Below, piece by piece: positions 28,442-37,071 of a DNA stretch of 64,000 nt. Source of the DNA: CAVRQM01 sp963838805 (GTDB lineage Bacteria > Pseudomonadota > Alphaproteobacteria > Acetobacterales > Acetobacteraceae); contig CAWISK010000002.1 of the NCBI GenBank assembly GCA_963838805.1, forward strand, positions 186,001-250,000. The letters run 5' to 3'. The first letter of the stretch is position 1, and every line of letters starts with the position of its first letter. The position numbers were made by a program, and so were the translations under genes. Below the pieces are notes generated by a model that had not been told where the DNA came from, made no database searches, and saw only the letters and a program-made list of their open reading frames with translations.

Positions 28442-28843
28442 TCACGCCCCCAGATACGTCGAAACCTCGATCAGATTGCCGTCCGGGTCGCGGCAATAGA
28501 CGGAGGTCATCGGCCCCAGCGCGCCGAGCCTGCCGATCGGCCCGAGCTCGATCGCCACCCCGCAGGCGCGCAGATGCGCCACGATGTCCTGGGCGCCGAC
28601 CGCGGTCACGAAGCACAGATCGGCGGTGCCGGGCGAGACCTGGTCCGAGGTGAACCACGATTTCGGATCGGCATCCGCCGGTCGGACGTTGATCTTCTGC
28701 CCGCCGAAGCTCAGCGCGCTGCGGTTGTGTTGTCCGTATTCCTCGTGCGTCATGCCCAGCACGCGCTGGTACCAGCCGCAGGTGGCGGCCACGTCGCGCA
28801 CGGTCAGCACGATATGGTCCAGCCGGTCCACTGTGAAGCGCAT
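28442..28843 (-). CDS. VOC (glyoxalase/bleomycin-resistance fold) protein
   Basis: A 133-residue single VOC domain. The first strand LDHIVLTVRD holds the first metal-ligand His, and the last SVYCRDPDGNLIEVSTY holds the C-terminal Glu. The middle part has FGGQKINVRP. The family includes glyoxalases, dioxygenases and resistance proteins, and the substrate cannot be called. It lies directly downstream of sspB on the same strand, separated by 17 bases. Confidence 0.85.
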   Translation of the reverse strand: MRFTVDRLDHIVLTVRDVAATCGWYQRVLGMTHEEYGQHNRSALSFGGQKINVRPADADPKSWFTSDQVSPGTADLCFVTAVGAQDIVAHLRACGVAIELGPIGRLGALGPMTSVYCRDPDGNLIEVSTYLGA

Positions 28844-28860
28844 CAGGGAACGTTCACGCC

Positions 28861-29409
28861 TCAATCCCTGGCGGGCGGCCGGCGGCGGAAGGCATCGAGG
28901 CTCACCACCTGCGGGGTGGGATCGGCCGCTGGACTCTCGATTGCCTCCACCTCGAACTCGATCGCAGGCTCCTCCGGCGGGGCCTGCGCCTCCTCCGCCG
29001 GCATGTCCGCGCGGAATCGCAGCCCGTACTGCACATGCGGGTCGGCGAAGCCGGTGACGGCGGCGAGCGGGATGGTGAGGGCCGCCGGCACGCCGCCGAA
29101 GGACAGGCCGACGCCGATCGTCCCCGCCTCGTGGTCGAGGCCGAGATTCCAGAACTGGTGCTGCAGGACGATGGTCATTTCCTGCGGATACTGCGCGCGC
29201 AGCCGGCCGGGGATGACCGTGCCGGGGTGATCGGTGCGGAAGGTCAGAAAGAAATGGTGCTCGCCCGGCAGCCCGTGCAGGGCGGCGTATTCGATCGCCC
29301 GCACCACAACCTGACGCAGCGCCGCCTCGGTCCATTCGTCATAGGGCAGCAGGCTGTCGGGCCGCTGCCCGTCCCCCGCCTCGCCGCCGTCGTCGCGATC
29401 CCCGTCCAT
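28861..29409 (-). CDS. sspB: SspB-family ClpXP adaptor
   Basis: The 182-residue protein fits the alphaproteobacterial SspB family. Its folded domain (residues about 22-130) includes HFFLTFRTDHPGTVIPGRL and MTIVLQHQFWNLG. An acidic linker (AEEAQAPPEEPAIEFEVE) and a C-terminal basic tail (VVSLDAFRRRPP) follow; in known SspB proteins such a tail docks ClpX. SspB delivers ssrA-tagged proteins to ClpXP. The tmRNA gene lies just upstream on the same strand, which supports the call. Confidence 0.88.
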   Translation of the reverse strand: MDGDRDDGGEAGDGQRPDSLLPYDEWTEAALRQVVVRAIEYAALHGLPGEHHFFLTFRTDHPGTVIPGRLRAQYPQEMTIVLQHQFWNLGLDHEAGTIGVGLSFGGVPAALTIPLAAVTGFADPHVQYGLRFRADMPAEEAQAPPEEPAIEFEVEAIESPAADPTPQVVSLDAFRRRPPARD

Positions 29410-29494
29410 GCCCTGCCTTGCCTGTGGCCCGCACCCTTAGCCCCGACGCGCCATCGCGGAAAGAGGCAGAGGCTGGCGCGGCGATGTGGCGAAA

Positions 29495-29785
29495 GTGGGG
29501 GGCTTCTGTTGCCCGGTGCCCCCCGAACCGCGCCATCACTGCTTACGCAGCGAGGGCGAGCGCCTCATGATTGTCATTGGCACTTGTCATATGGCCCGAT
29601 AACGGCGGAACCATGCCGGGCAAAAGATGGGTCTTTACCGCGCGTGTCGAGCCTGTGTCGCCCCCGTGATTGGTGGAGGCGCCGGGCACTGCCCCCGGGT
29701 CCACAACGCTTATTCCACACACCGTTTATCACCATAGCTGGCAAGCCAGCCCGCTCAATGTAGGCTAGCCGGCCGCCATTTGAAA
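29495..29785 (-). ncRNA. ssrA: Two-piece (permuted) transfer-messenger RNA
   Basis: On the minus strand the acceptor piece comes first. It has the hairpin GCTGGCTTGCCAGC, then GACCCGGGGGCAGTGCCCGG, and ends CGCCTCC-ACCA at 29671. After only five bases (ATCAC) the coding piece begins with GGGGGCGACACAGGCTCGAC at 29665. Its first seven bases pair with CGCCTCC to form the acceptor stem (one G-U). The tag reading frame follows, and a G-run/C-run hairpin (29499-29504 with 29519-29524) closes the coding piece. This is the alphaproteobacterial permuted layout. The outer ends are approximate. Confidence 0.93.
29543..29581 (-). other. tmRNA tag reading frame (ANDNHEALALAA)
   Basis: Starts at the resume codon GCC and encodes ANDNHEALALAA followed by TAA. 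With the tRNA-borne alanine the peptide is AANDNHEALALAA. The AANDN start matches known proteobacterial tags and the SspB-contacting part. The LAA end is the ClpX recognition end. Confidence 0.92.
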
Positions 29786-29793
29786 GGGACTCG

Positions 29794-30723
29794 ATGGAGC
29801 TGACCAGCGAACAGCGTGCCGAGGTCGAGGCCGCCCGCGCCGAGACCAGGCCCACGCGCCGCGCCACCGTGCCCGCCCTGGAGGCGTTGCTGTTCGAGCC
29901 GATCCCGGTGCTCGACCACGGCTTCGTGCGGGTGATCGACTATATGGGCGACGATGCCGCGGTGGTGCAGGCGGCGCGGGTGTCGTACGGGCGGGGCACG
30001 AAGCGGGTCAGCGAGGATGCGGGCCTGATCCGCTACCTGATGCGCCACCGGCACAGCACGCCGTTCGAGATGGCGGAGATCAAGTATCATGTGAAGCTGC
30101 CGATCTTCGTCGCGCGGCAATGGATCAGGCACCGCACGGCGAGCGTGAACGAGATTTCGGCGCGCTACTCGATCCTGGACCGCGAGTTCTACATTCCGCA
30201 GCCCGAGCAGCTGGCGGCGCAGAGCCAGAGCAACCGCCAGGGGCGGGGCGCCGTGCTGCATGGTAACGAGGCCGCGGAGGTGCTGCACATCCTGCGCGAC
30301 GACGCATCGCGGGCGCACGAACACTACGCGCAGATGCTGGCGGAGGGGGATGAGACGCGGCAAGGGCTGGCGCGGGAACTGGCGCGGATGAACCTCACGC
30401 TCAACACGTATACGCAATGGTACTGGAAATCGGACCTGCACAACCTGCTGGGGTTCCTTTCGCTGCGGGCTGATGCGCACGCGCAGTGGGAAATCCGCGC
30501 CTATGCCGAGGCGATGCTGCGCACCGTCGAGGCCTGGGTGCCGCTCACCTATGCGGCGTTCCGCGATCACCGGCTGGGTGCCGTGACCTTTTCCGCGCCC
30601 GCCGTGGCGGCGCTGCGCCGGATGCTGGCGGGCGAGCGCGTGGAACAGGCGGAGAGCGGGATGAGCAGGCGGGAATGGAGCGAGTTCACCGCCGTTCTCG
30701 CGAGTGACGGAGGGATGCCATGA
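29794..30723 (+). CDS. thyX: ThyX, FAD-dependent thymidylate synthase
   Basis: Makes dTMP from dUMP using methylenetetrahydrofolate and reduced FAD. The 309-residue protein has the ThyX signature RHRTASVNEISARYS, plus RHRHSTPFEMAEIKYHVKLP and WYWKSDLHNLLGFLSLRAD. The ribosome site is GAAAGGGA, seven bases before the ATG. The start is divergent from ssrA, and the ssrA promoter must overlap the 5' part of this gene. The stop overlaps the rbsK start. Confidence 0.96.
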   Translation: MELTSEQRAEVEAARAETRPTRRATVPALEALLFEPIPVLDHGFVRVIDYMGDDAAVVQAARVSYGRGTKRVSEDAGLIRYLMRHRHSTPFEMAEIKYHVKLPIFVARQWIRHRTASVNEISARYSILDREFYIPQPEQLAAQSQSNRQGRGAVLHGNEAAEVLHILRDDASRAHEHYAQMLAEGDETRQGLARELARMNLTLNTYTQWYWKSDLHNLLGFLSLRADAHAQWEIRAYAEAMLRTVEAWVPLTYAAFRDHRLGAVTFSAPAVAALRRMLAGERVEQAESGMSRREWSEFTAVLASDGGMP

Positions 30724-31651
30724 TCGTCTGCTTCGGCTCCATCAATCTCGACCTGATCTTTCCGCTGCCGCATCTTCCCACCTCCGGCGAGACGGTGCTG
30801 GGCCGCGCCATGCGGGTCGAGCCGGGCGGCAAGGGGGCCAACCAGGCGGTCGCCGCCGCACGGGACGGGGCGCGCGTGCTGTTTGCGGGTGCGGTTGGGC
30901 AGGACGCGCTGGCCACGCAGGCACTGGCCACGCTGCGCGAGGCGGGGGTCGATCTCGCGCGCGTCCCGGCACTGGACATCGCCACGGGTGCGGCGGCGAT
31001 CTGCGTCGATCGCGCGGGAAACAACCAGATCGCGGTGGCCTCGGGCGCCAATCTGCTGGCCCGCGCGGCGCAGGTCGAGGAGGCGCTGCTGGCGCCGGAC
31101 ACGACGGTGCTGCTGCAGGGCGAGAACGATCTGGCCGAGACCGCGGCGCTGATCCGCCGTGCCCGCGCGCGCGGTGCGCGGGTGGTGCTGAATCTCGCCC
31201 CGGCCGCGGCGCTGGACGAGAACGCGCTGCGCGACGTGAGCGTGCTGGTGGTCAATGAGGAGGAGGCGGTCTGGCTCGGTGCCCATCTGCGCGCCGGCAT
31301 GAACGCGGCCAGCCTGCGGTCGGCCTGCGGTCGGCGCTGGGCGGGGTCGATGTCGTGGTGACGCGCGGTGCGAACGGGCTGCGGGCGGCAACGAGCCTCG
31401 GCGACATGGCGCTGCGCGCGCACGCGGTCTCGGTGGTCGATACGACCGCGGCGGGCGACTGCTTCTGCGGCGTGCTGGCGGCCGGGCTGGACCGGGGGTT
31501 GGCGATCGACACGGCAATCCGCCGTGCCAACGTGGCTGCCGCACTCGCCTGCTCGCGCCCCGGCAGTCAGGGCAGCCTGCCCCTGCGGCACGAGACGGAT
31601 GCGGCATTTGCCGAGGCACCGCCGATGGATGAGGTGGAGGAGGAGGATTGA
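30720..31651 (+). pseudogene. rbsK: Ribokinase gene broken by an 11-bp tandem duplication
   Basis: PfkB-family sugar kinase. The first 205 residues include GSINLDLIFPLP, RVEPGGKGANQAVAAARDG, QGENDLAETAAL and VLVVNEEEA. The anion-hole and catalytic part, VVDTTAAGDCFCGVLAAGL, is in another frame. Between them CTGCGGTCGGC occurs twice in tandem (31314-31335). Removing one copy restores SLRSALGGVDVVVTRGAN and a full protein of about 306 residues. As written, translation stops shortly after the duplication and the catalytic Asp is lost. The ATG overlaps the thyX stop. Confidence 0.9.
31314..31335. repeat. Exact 11-bp tandem duplication within rbsK
   Basis: CTGCGGTCGGC at 31314-31324 is repeated without change at 31325-31335. 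The flanking reading frame is restored exactly when one copy is removed. Confidence 0.95.
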
Positions 31652-31962
31652 ACTGGCTCCAGATGGCGCGACTGGATGCAGATGTCGGGCATCAGGGCTG
31701 CGCTGCCGGTGCTCGCCCGTGCCGCGTACAGCCTGGAGCCGTTCAATTCGGCATCGCAGCGCCAGGCAGTCGCCGAGTGACTCGAAGCGGCGATCCGGCG
31801 AACGATCACGGCAGCGCCGCAGCCCTGCGCGAAGATCCCGCTGCACACCGTGGTCGTGCGGCGCGTCTAGCTGCACCGGGGTTGCAATCCGTGAAGCAGG
31901 CTTCTGCTCCCAGCGCGCGGCGATCACGCTCCCGTCGTGACTGGCAGGAGGGAGAACCAGGC
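31652..31962. other. 311-bp gap between rbsK and the orphan gene
   Basis: No convincing gene. One frame reads RAALPVLARAAYSLEPFNS and then meets stops; it could be a remnant of a coding sequence. A GGAGGGAGA ribosome site near 31947 belongs to the next gene. No RNA gene or hairpin was seen. Confidence 0.4.
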
Positions 31963-33555
31963 ATGAGATCGAGTACCGCCATCGCCCGGATCGCCAAAGG
32001 AATCGGTCAGGAGCTGCAATCAGGCAGGGGGCCGGGCGACGGGATCCACACCGCCGGACCGATGCTGGCGCAGGCGGGTGCCGCGCCCGAGATTGTCACG
32101 GGCCTATTCAGCGAGAGTCGACGCAAGCGCCCGGACGATCGCGCGCTCGCGGGCTACGCCTTCCTGCTTGAGACGGCGCTCGAGTCGCTGCGGCTCGACG
32201 TGAATGGCGGCGATCTCTCGGGCCGCCAGGCGATCGAGGCTGTGCGCGATGCCGCCGGGGCAGCACTTGCAGCGGCGCCAGTGGAACCGGGAGCGATGAT
32301 GCTGGTGGCGCGCGCCTTCGGGCGGGCGGGACTCGATCCCGGCCCGGCGCTGCAATCGATCGTGGCGCAGGCGATGGAGGCGCAGTCCGCAGCCGGGCCG
32401 GGCAAGCTGACCGAGGGGGATCTGACGGCCTCGCTCGACGAGCTTGCAGGCCAGCTCGATCACGATCCGTTTGCCATCCATGCCGAACTGGCCGCGAGCG
32501 GCGGCGCCTTCCCGGCGGAACATCGTCTGGCGATGGCGGCGGCACTGGCGGCCTCCGGCACGGACGCGCTGCGCGAGGCTGCCTTGGGGTTCGTGCTGAG
32601 TCCGGACCCCGAGATCGCGGCGGCCGTGCTGCATGCGCTGGCACGGCCGGCGGGCGGTGGTCCGGTCGCCTCCGCCACCGTCGAACGGCTGGTGCTGATG
32701 CGGCCCTGGCTGTCCCCGGCGCGCCGCGAGCCGGTCGATGCGGCGGTGTGCGCCTTGCGTCCGCGCGCGTCGGCACCCGAGCCAGCCTCCCGGCCGGATA
32801 TGGTCCGCGTGCTGGCCTCGATGTGCGATGGTGCCGGCACGCAGAGCCTGTTCGCGCTGACCCGGCAGGGCCAGCGACTGGTCATGGCCTCGATCCTGCT
32901 GAAGGCCGAGGACGGCGTCGCCGACGCGCTCGTCGGTGATCCGATGACCAGGCGCGAGGCGGACGGGCTGATCCGCGAGATCGCCTCCGCAGCGGAGGGC
33001 GTGGACGTGTCGCCCGCCCTGCTGCGGCGTCGGCTGGCCGATGCGCTGGTTGTCAACGCCGCGCGCGACCGGCCGCCGCCCTTCGGGCTGGTGCAGGTGG
33101 CGGAGAGACTTGGCCTGGCACCCCTGCACCCGCAGGCCATCGACCCGGCCGGGCTGGCGCGCGAGCTTCTGGCCGAGTTGCCGGCCGAACGGACGGGGCA
33201 GAAGGCCGAGCAGGCCGCCCATCGCGCCTCGGCGGATTGGGAGGAACGCATCGCGACGACCTCCTCGTGGTTCGAGGCGGGCGAGGCCGTGGAGACTTTG
33301 CTGCGCCCGCTGAAATCGCGCAAGCAGCGGACCGACGCGGTGATGCGTGACATTCTGCCGCTCCGACGAGGCTTTTGGGCCGGGCTCTGCGCCTGGACGG
33401 CGGCAACGCTGAAGGATTGTGCGAAGCCGGGCGACGCGACGTGGTGCGAGTTCGCGCTGGTGGCGCGTGCCCTGGCCGGAGACCAGCCGCTCGACACGAT
33501 CCCGCTCGCGCGGCGGATCGCCGCCGCCACGGTCGAGGCTTTCACGCAACGGTGA
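31963..33555 (+). CDS. Orphan 530-residue helical protein
   Basis: I do not recognise a family. The protein is Ala/Leu/Arg-rich and appears almost fully helical, with repeated helix pairs of 35-40 residues that recall HEAT- or TPR-like solenoids (for example ALAGYAFLLETALESLRL, LREAALGFVLSPDPEIAAAVLHAL). There is no signal peptide or membrane segment, so it is probably cytoplasmic. The start at 31963 has GGAGGGAGA 7 bases upstream; a longer open frame begins inside rbsK. It is single, and converges on the gene at 33622 across a hairpin. Other functions cannot be excluded. Confidence 0.72.
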   Translation: MRSSTAIARIAKGIGQELQSGRGPGDGIHTAGPMLAQAGAAPEIVTGLFSESRRKRPDDRALAGYAFLLETALESLRLDVNGGDLSGRQAIEAVRDAAGAALAAAPVEPGAMMLVARAFGRAGLDPGPALQSIVAQAMEAQSAAGPGKLTEGDLTASLDELAGQLDHDPFAIHAELAASGGAFPAEHRLAMAAALAASGTDALREAALGFVLSPDPEIAAAVLHALARPAGGGPVASATVERLVLMRPWLSPARREPVDAAVCALRPRASAPEPASRPDMVRVLASMCDGAGTQSLFALTRQGQRLVMASILLKAEDGVADALVGDPMTRREADGLIREIASAAEGVDVSPALLRRRLADALVVNAARDRPPPFGLVQVAERLGLAPLHPQAIDPAGLARELLAELPAERTGQKAEQAAHRASADWEERIATTSSWFEAGEAVETLLRPLKSRKQRTDAVMRDILPLRRGFWAGLCAWTAATLKDCAKPGDATWCEFALVARALAGDQPLDTIPLARRIAAATVEAFTQR

Positions 33556-33578
33556 CTGGGCCGCTTGAGAGAGACAGA

Positions 33579-33606
33579 GAGAGCCGAGCCCGCAGGCCCG
33601 GCTCTC
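33579..33606. terminator. Hairpin between convergent genes
   Basis: GAGAGCCG (33579-33586) pairs with CGGCTCTC (33599-33606), with GCC/GGC inside. It has no T-run on either side. It lies between two convergent stop codons (33555 and 33622), so a bidirectional terminator is likely. Confidence 0.5.
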
Positions 33607-33621
33607 CGGCGCTGATCCCGT

Positions 33622-34320
33622 TCAGATCTTGTTAGGCGGAATGTCGGTCGGCAGGCAGTGCGGCTGCTGGAAGCCGGTGGGGGCCATGTCGTGCGGCGGA
33701 TACTCGATGTTGTCGTTGCCGCTGGAGTTGGGGCCGGCGGGAATGGTGTTCAGGCCGGCGCCTCGGCGCATGCGATAGGCGATCACGTGATCGGCGCAGG
33801 ATGTATCGCCGCTGACGCCCAGCCCGCCGATCACCTTGCCGTTGACGTAAAGCGCCACGCCACCGCCAAAGGTGATGATGCCGCCGGGCACGAAGCCTAT
33901 CCCGCTACGCTGGGGCAAGAAGGACGGGTTGAACGGATTGGAGTCGTTCAACCCGTAGAGCGAGCCGCCCGGCTGCGTCGGCGCGTAGAGGTTCGCCGTC
34001 GAGATCGCCAGTTTGCTGTTGCTGAAATCGTTGGCGGTCTCTGCCTTGGCGATGGCGATGGCGCGGCTGCCGGGCCACGCGTCACCAAGGCTGATGACCG
34101 AGCAGAGAACACCCGTGCGGTCCACCACCGCCGACCACATCCAGTTCGGCGAGAACAGTCCGCCATTCTTCTCCGCGACGACCGTACTGAGCTGCGACTG
34201 CACCGAGGCGACCGTCGACGACGGAATATTGCAAGGCTGTGCCCAGGCAGGAGCCTGTGCCAGCGCGGGAGTGGCTACGAGCAACGCGAGTCCGATGAGG
34301 CCCGGCATGCGGAACGACAT
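33622..34320 (-). CDS. Exported HbpS/GlcG-family (DUF336) protein
   Basis: A 232-residue protein with a signal peptide (residues 1-21, ending ALA) and a GAGGAGA ribosome site. The mature part matches the GlcG/HbpS family: WSAVVDRTGVLCSVISLGDAWPGSRAIAIAKAETAND, with GGVALYVNGKVIGGLGVSGDTSCADHVIA near the end. Both stretches are family signatures, though each is shown here in fragments. HbpS binds haem outside the cell in Streptomyces; whether this protein does is unknown. The C-terminal tail of about 45 residues is polar and Pro/Asn-rich. Confidence 0.8.
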   Translation of the reverse strand: MSFRMPGLIGLALLVATPALAQAPAWAQPCNIPSSTVASVQSQLSTVVAEKNGGLFSPNWMWSAVVDRTGVLCSVISLGDAWPGSRAIAIAKAETANDFSNSKLAISTANLYAPTQPGGSLYGLNDSNPFNPSFLPQRSGIGFVPGGIITFGGGVALYVNGKVIGGLGVSGDTSCADHVIAYRMRRGAGLNTIPAGPNSSGNDNIEYPPHDMAPTGFQQPHCLPTDIPPNKI

Positions 34321-34549
34321 GGCACGTCTCCTCTCTGCGATGTTGCGCAGCGAGATAGTAGCAAGAATGCCAATCAATAGCGAGTTCAAAACAGTATAGG
34401 AAACGATGCGGATCGGCGGTGAATCCGGCGGCGGACTGCAACGCTCGGCGTCTCGCGCCGCAACAATGCGGGGGAGCAACATGCTTGGGGTTGTCGCTTG
34501 ATCGGCGATCATCACGACCGCCAGTCAATGGCGGAATGGAATCCCGCCG

Positions 34550-35670
34550 CTACTCGATAATAATACGTGGACTGGACGAAGTGGCGGGCGTGCGCAGCTT
34601 CTCGGCCAGCCGTCGCGCAATCGCTGAGAAAGCCTGTGCCGCCGCACTGTCCGGGGCCGCCGTGACAATCGGCGTGCCGGCATCGCCGGCGCTGCGGATG
34701 TCGAGCAGCAGCGGCACCTCGCCCAGGAACTCCACGTCGAGCCGCGCCGCCTCCTCGCGCGCGCCGCCGTGGCCGAAGATGTCGGTACGCTCGCCGCAAT
34801 GGGGGCAGGCGAAATAGCTCATGTTCTCGATCAGGCCCAGGATCGGCACCCGCGTCTTCTCGAACATCCGCACCCCGCGCCGCGCGTCCAGAAGTGCTAT
34901 GTCCTGCGGCGTCGAGACGATCACCGCCCCCGCCAGCGCCACGCGCTGCGCCATCGTCAGCGCGACGTCGCCGGTGCCGGGCGGCATGTCGACGATCATC
35001 ACGTCGAGCGAATCCCCTGCCGTCCCCACGCCACCTGGCCCATCATCTGCTCGAGCGCACTCATCACCATCGGCCCGCGCCAGATCATCGCCGTGTCCTC
35101 ATCGACCAGGAAGCCGATGGACATGGCCTGCAATCCCCACGCGTCGAGCGGGACCATGCGCTCGCCGGACAATTCGGGCTTGCGCGCGAGCCCCAGCATG
35201 CGGGGCAGGCTGGGGCCGTAGATGTCAGCATCCAGCAGCCCCACCCGCAGGCCGAGACCGCCAAGTGCCACGGCGAGGTTCACCGCCACCGTGCTCTTGC
35301 CCACGCCGCCCTTGCCGGAGGCGACCGCCACCACGGCGCCCACCCCCTCCAGCAACAGCTTGCGTCCGGCCGAGGCGGCGGGGGCAGGTTGCGGCGCCGG
35401 CCTCGGCTCCGCGCTGTGGGCGGTCAGGACGGCCGCGACATTGCGCACCCCGGGTTCGCGCGCCAGCCGCGCCTCGACGGCGCGGGCCACTTTCTCCATC
35501 GCGGGTGCCTCGGCGCGCTGGCTCAGCAGCGTCACCTGCACCAGCCCGCCGTGGATCTGCACCGTCTCCACCCGGCCGGCGGAGACGATGTCGCGGCCGC
35601 TGCCGGGCTCGGCGACGTCGCGCAGCGCCTCGCGCAGGGTGTCGGCGGAAAGCGGCTTCTGGTCGGTCAT
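34550..35670 (-). CDS. apbC: Mrp/ApbC Fe-S cluster carrier ATPase (one frameshift)
   Basis: P-loop ATPase that carries Fe-S clusters to apoproteins. An N-terminal MIP18-like domain (about residues 1-90) is followed by the deviant Walker A in VASGKGGVGKSTVAVNLA, DADIYGPSLPRML, VIVDMPPGTGDVALT and the cluster-binding CPHC in MSYFACPHCGERTDIFG. The frame changes once, near 35030, in GTGGGGACGGCAGGGG. Joined, it is about 372 residues, normal for the family. hflK diverges from it across 135 bp. Confidence 0.92.
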
Positions 35671-35805
35671 CCGGTTGAAAACCTCCGTGTTCGGGCGATA
35701 TCGCCAAAGCTAGGTCGGGCCGGGTGCCGCGCCAATGGCGGGTCCGCGCGGGCTGCGCTACACCACCGCCCCGGCCTTTCGCCGCGACAGGAGATTTTGC
35801 GACCC

Positions 35806-37071
35806 ATGCCCTGGAACACCGGCGGCCCCGAGCAGCCAAACGGGCCACCGAATCCGTGGGGAACCCCGCCTGGCGAGGGCGGCCGCGGCTCCGATCGGCA
35901 GCAGGGACGACCGGGTGGCGCGCGCCGCCCCTGGGGCGGCACCGGCGCGCCCGATTTCGACGCACTGATCGGCCGGTCGCAGGACTGGCTGCGCGGCGTG
36001 CTGCCCCCCGGTATCGGCGGCGGCGGGGGAGGCGGGAGCAGGCGCGGCGGCGGCCGGTTCTCGGGCCGGCGCGGCTTCGTGCTGCTGCTGGCGCTCATCG
36101 TCGTGATCTGGGCGGCGAGCGGCTTCTACCGGGTCGAGCCGGACCAGCAGGGCGTGGTGCTGCGCTTCGGCGCCTATGCCCGTTCAACGCTTCCGGGCTT
36201 GAACTACCACCTGCCCTGGCCGATCGAGAGCGTGAAGACGCCGGCGGTGACGCGCATCAACCGCATCGAGATCGGCTATGCGAGCGCGAGCAACGACCAG
36301 GCGGACCAGGGCCAGGACACGACTGGCAGCGGGGTGCCGCAGGAAAACCTGATGCTGACCGGCGACGAGAACATCCTCGATATCAACTTCGCCGTGTTCT
36401 GGCGCATCAACAATGCCGAGAAATACCTGTTCGACACCCGCAACCCTGACCATACCGTGAAGCAGGTGGCCGAGAGCGTGATGCGCGAGGTGATCGGCCG
36501 CACGCCGATTCAGCCGGCGCTGACCAATGCGCGTGCACAGATCGAGGAAGCGGTCAAGACCGGCGAGCAGGCCGTGCTCGACCAGTACGGCGCCGGTATC
36601 GAGATCACCCAGGTGCAGTTGCAGAAGGTCGATCCGCCATCAGACGTGATCGAGAGCTTCCGCGACGTGCAGCGCGCCAACACCGATGCCGAGAGTGCCC
36701 GCAACCAGGCCGACGCCTACCGCAACGACATCGTGCCGCGCGCCCGCGGCGAGGCGGCGGCGGTCGTGGCCGCGGCCGACGCACAGCAGCAGGCAGCGGT
36801 GGCGCAGGCGGGCGGCGAGGCGAAGCGCTTCCTGTCGGTGCTGAAGGCCTATGATGCCGCGAAGCAGGTGACGTTGCAGCGGCTGTACATCGACACCATG
36901 CAGGACGTGCTGACGCACAGTCCCACCACGATCGTCGATGACAAGCTGAAGGGCATCGTGCCGTTTCTGCCGTTGCAGTCGCCGGCCGGTGCCAGGCCCT
37001 CTTCCCCGGCGGCGGCGGCTCAGACGCGCACGGGCGAGACGGGAGCCACGCAGATGGGGGCCGCGCAATGA
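35806..37071 (+). CDS. hflK: HflK, FtsH-modulating SPFH protein
   Basis: Forms with HflC the large SPFH complex that surrounds and controls FtsH in the inner membrane. The 421-residue protein starts with a Gly/Pro-rich cytoplasmic segment and has one membrane helix (VLLLALIVVIWAASGFY, about 88-104). The SPFH domain begins at RVEPDQQGVVLRFG, and an Ala/Gln/Arg-rich coiled coil follows. The ATG at 35806 has AGGAG 15 bases upstream. It overlaps hflC at ATGA. Confidence 0.95.
   Translation: MPWNTGGPEQPNGPPNPWGTPPGEGGRGSDRQQGRPGGARRPWGGTGAPDFDALIGRSQDWLRGVLPPGIGGGGGGGSRRGGGRFSGRRGFVLLLALIVVIWAASGFYRVEPDQQGVVLRFGAYARSTLPGLNYHLPWPIESVKTPAVTRINRIEIGYASASNDQADQGQDTTGSGVPQENLMLTGDENILDINFAVFWRINNAEKYLFDTRNPDHTVKQVAESVMREVIGRTPIQPALTNARAQIEEAVKTGEQAVLDQYGAGIEITQVQLQKVDPPSDVIESFRDVQRANTDAESARNQADAYRNDIVPRARGEAAAVVAAADAQQQAAVAQAGGEAKRFLSVLKAYDAAKQVTLQRLYIDTMQDVLTHSPTTIVDDKLKGIVPFLPLQSPAGARPSSPAAAAQTRTGETGATQMGAAQ

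Noticed and set aside
29500..29790. Small open frames in the sspB-thyX gap
   Set aside because: The segment is explained by the tmRNA; the frames have no ribosome sites.
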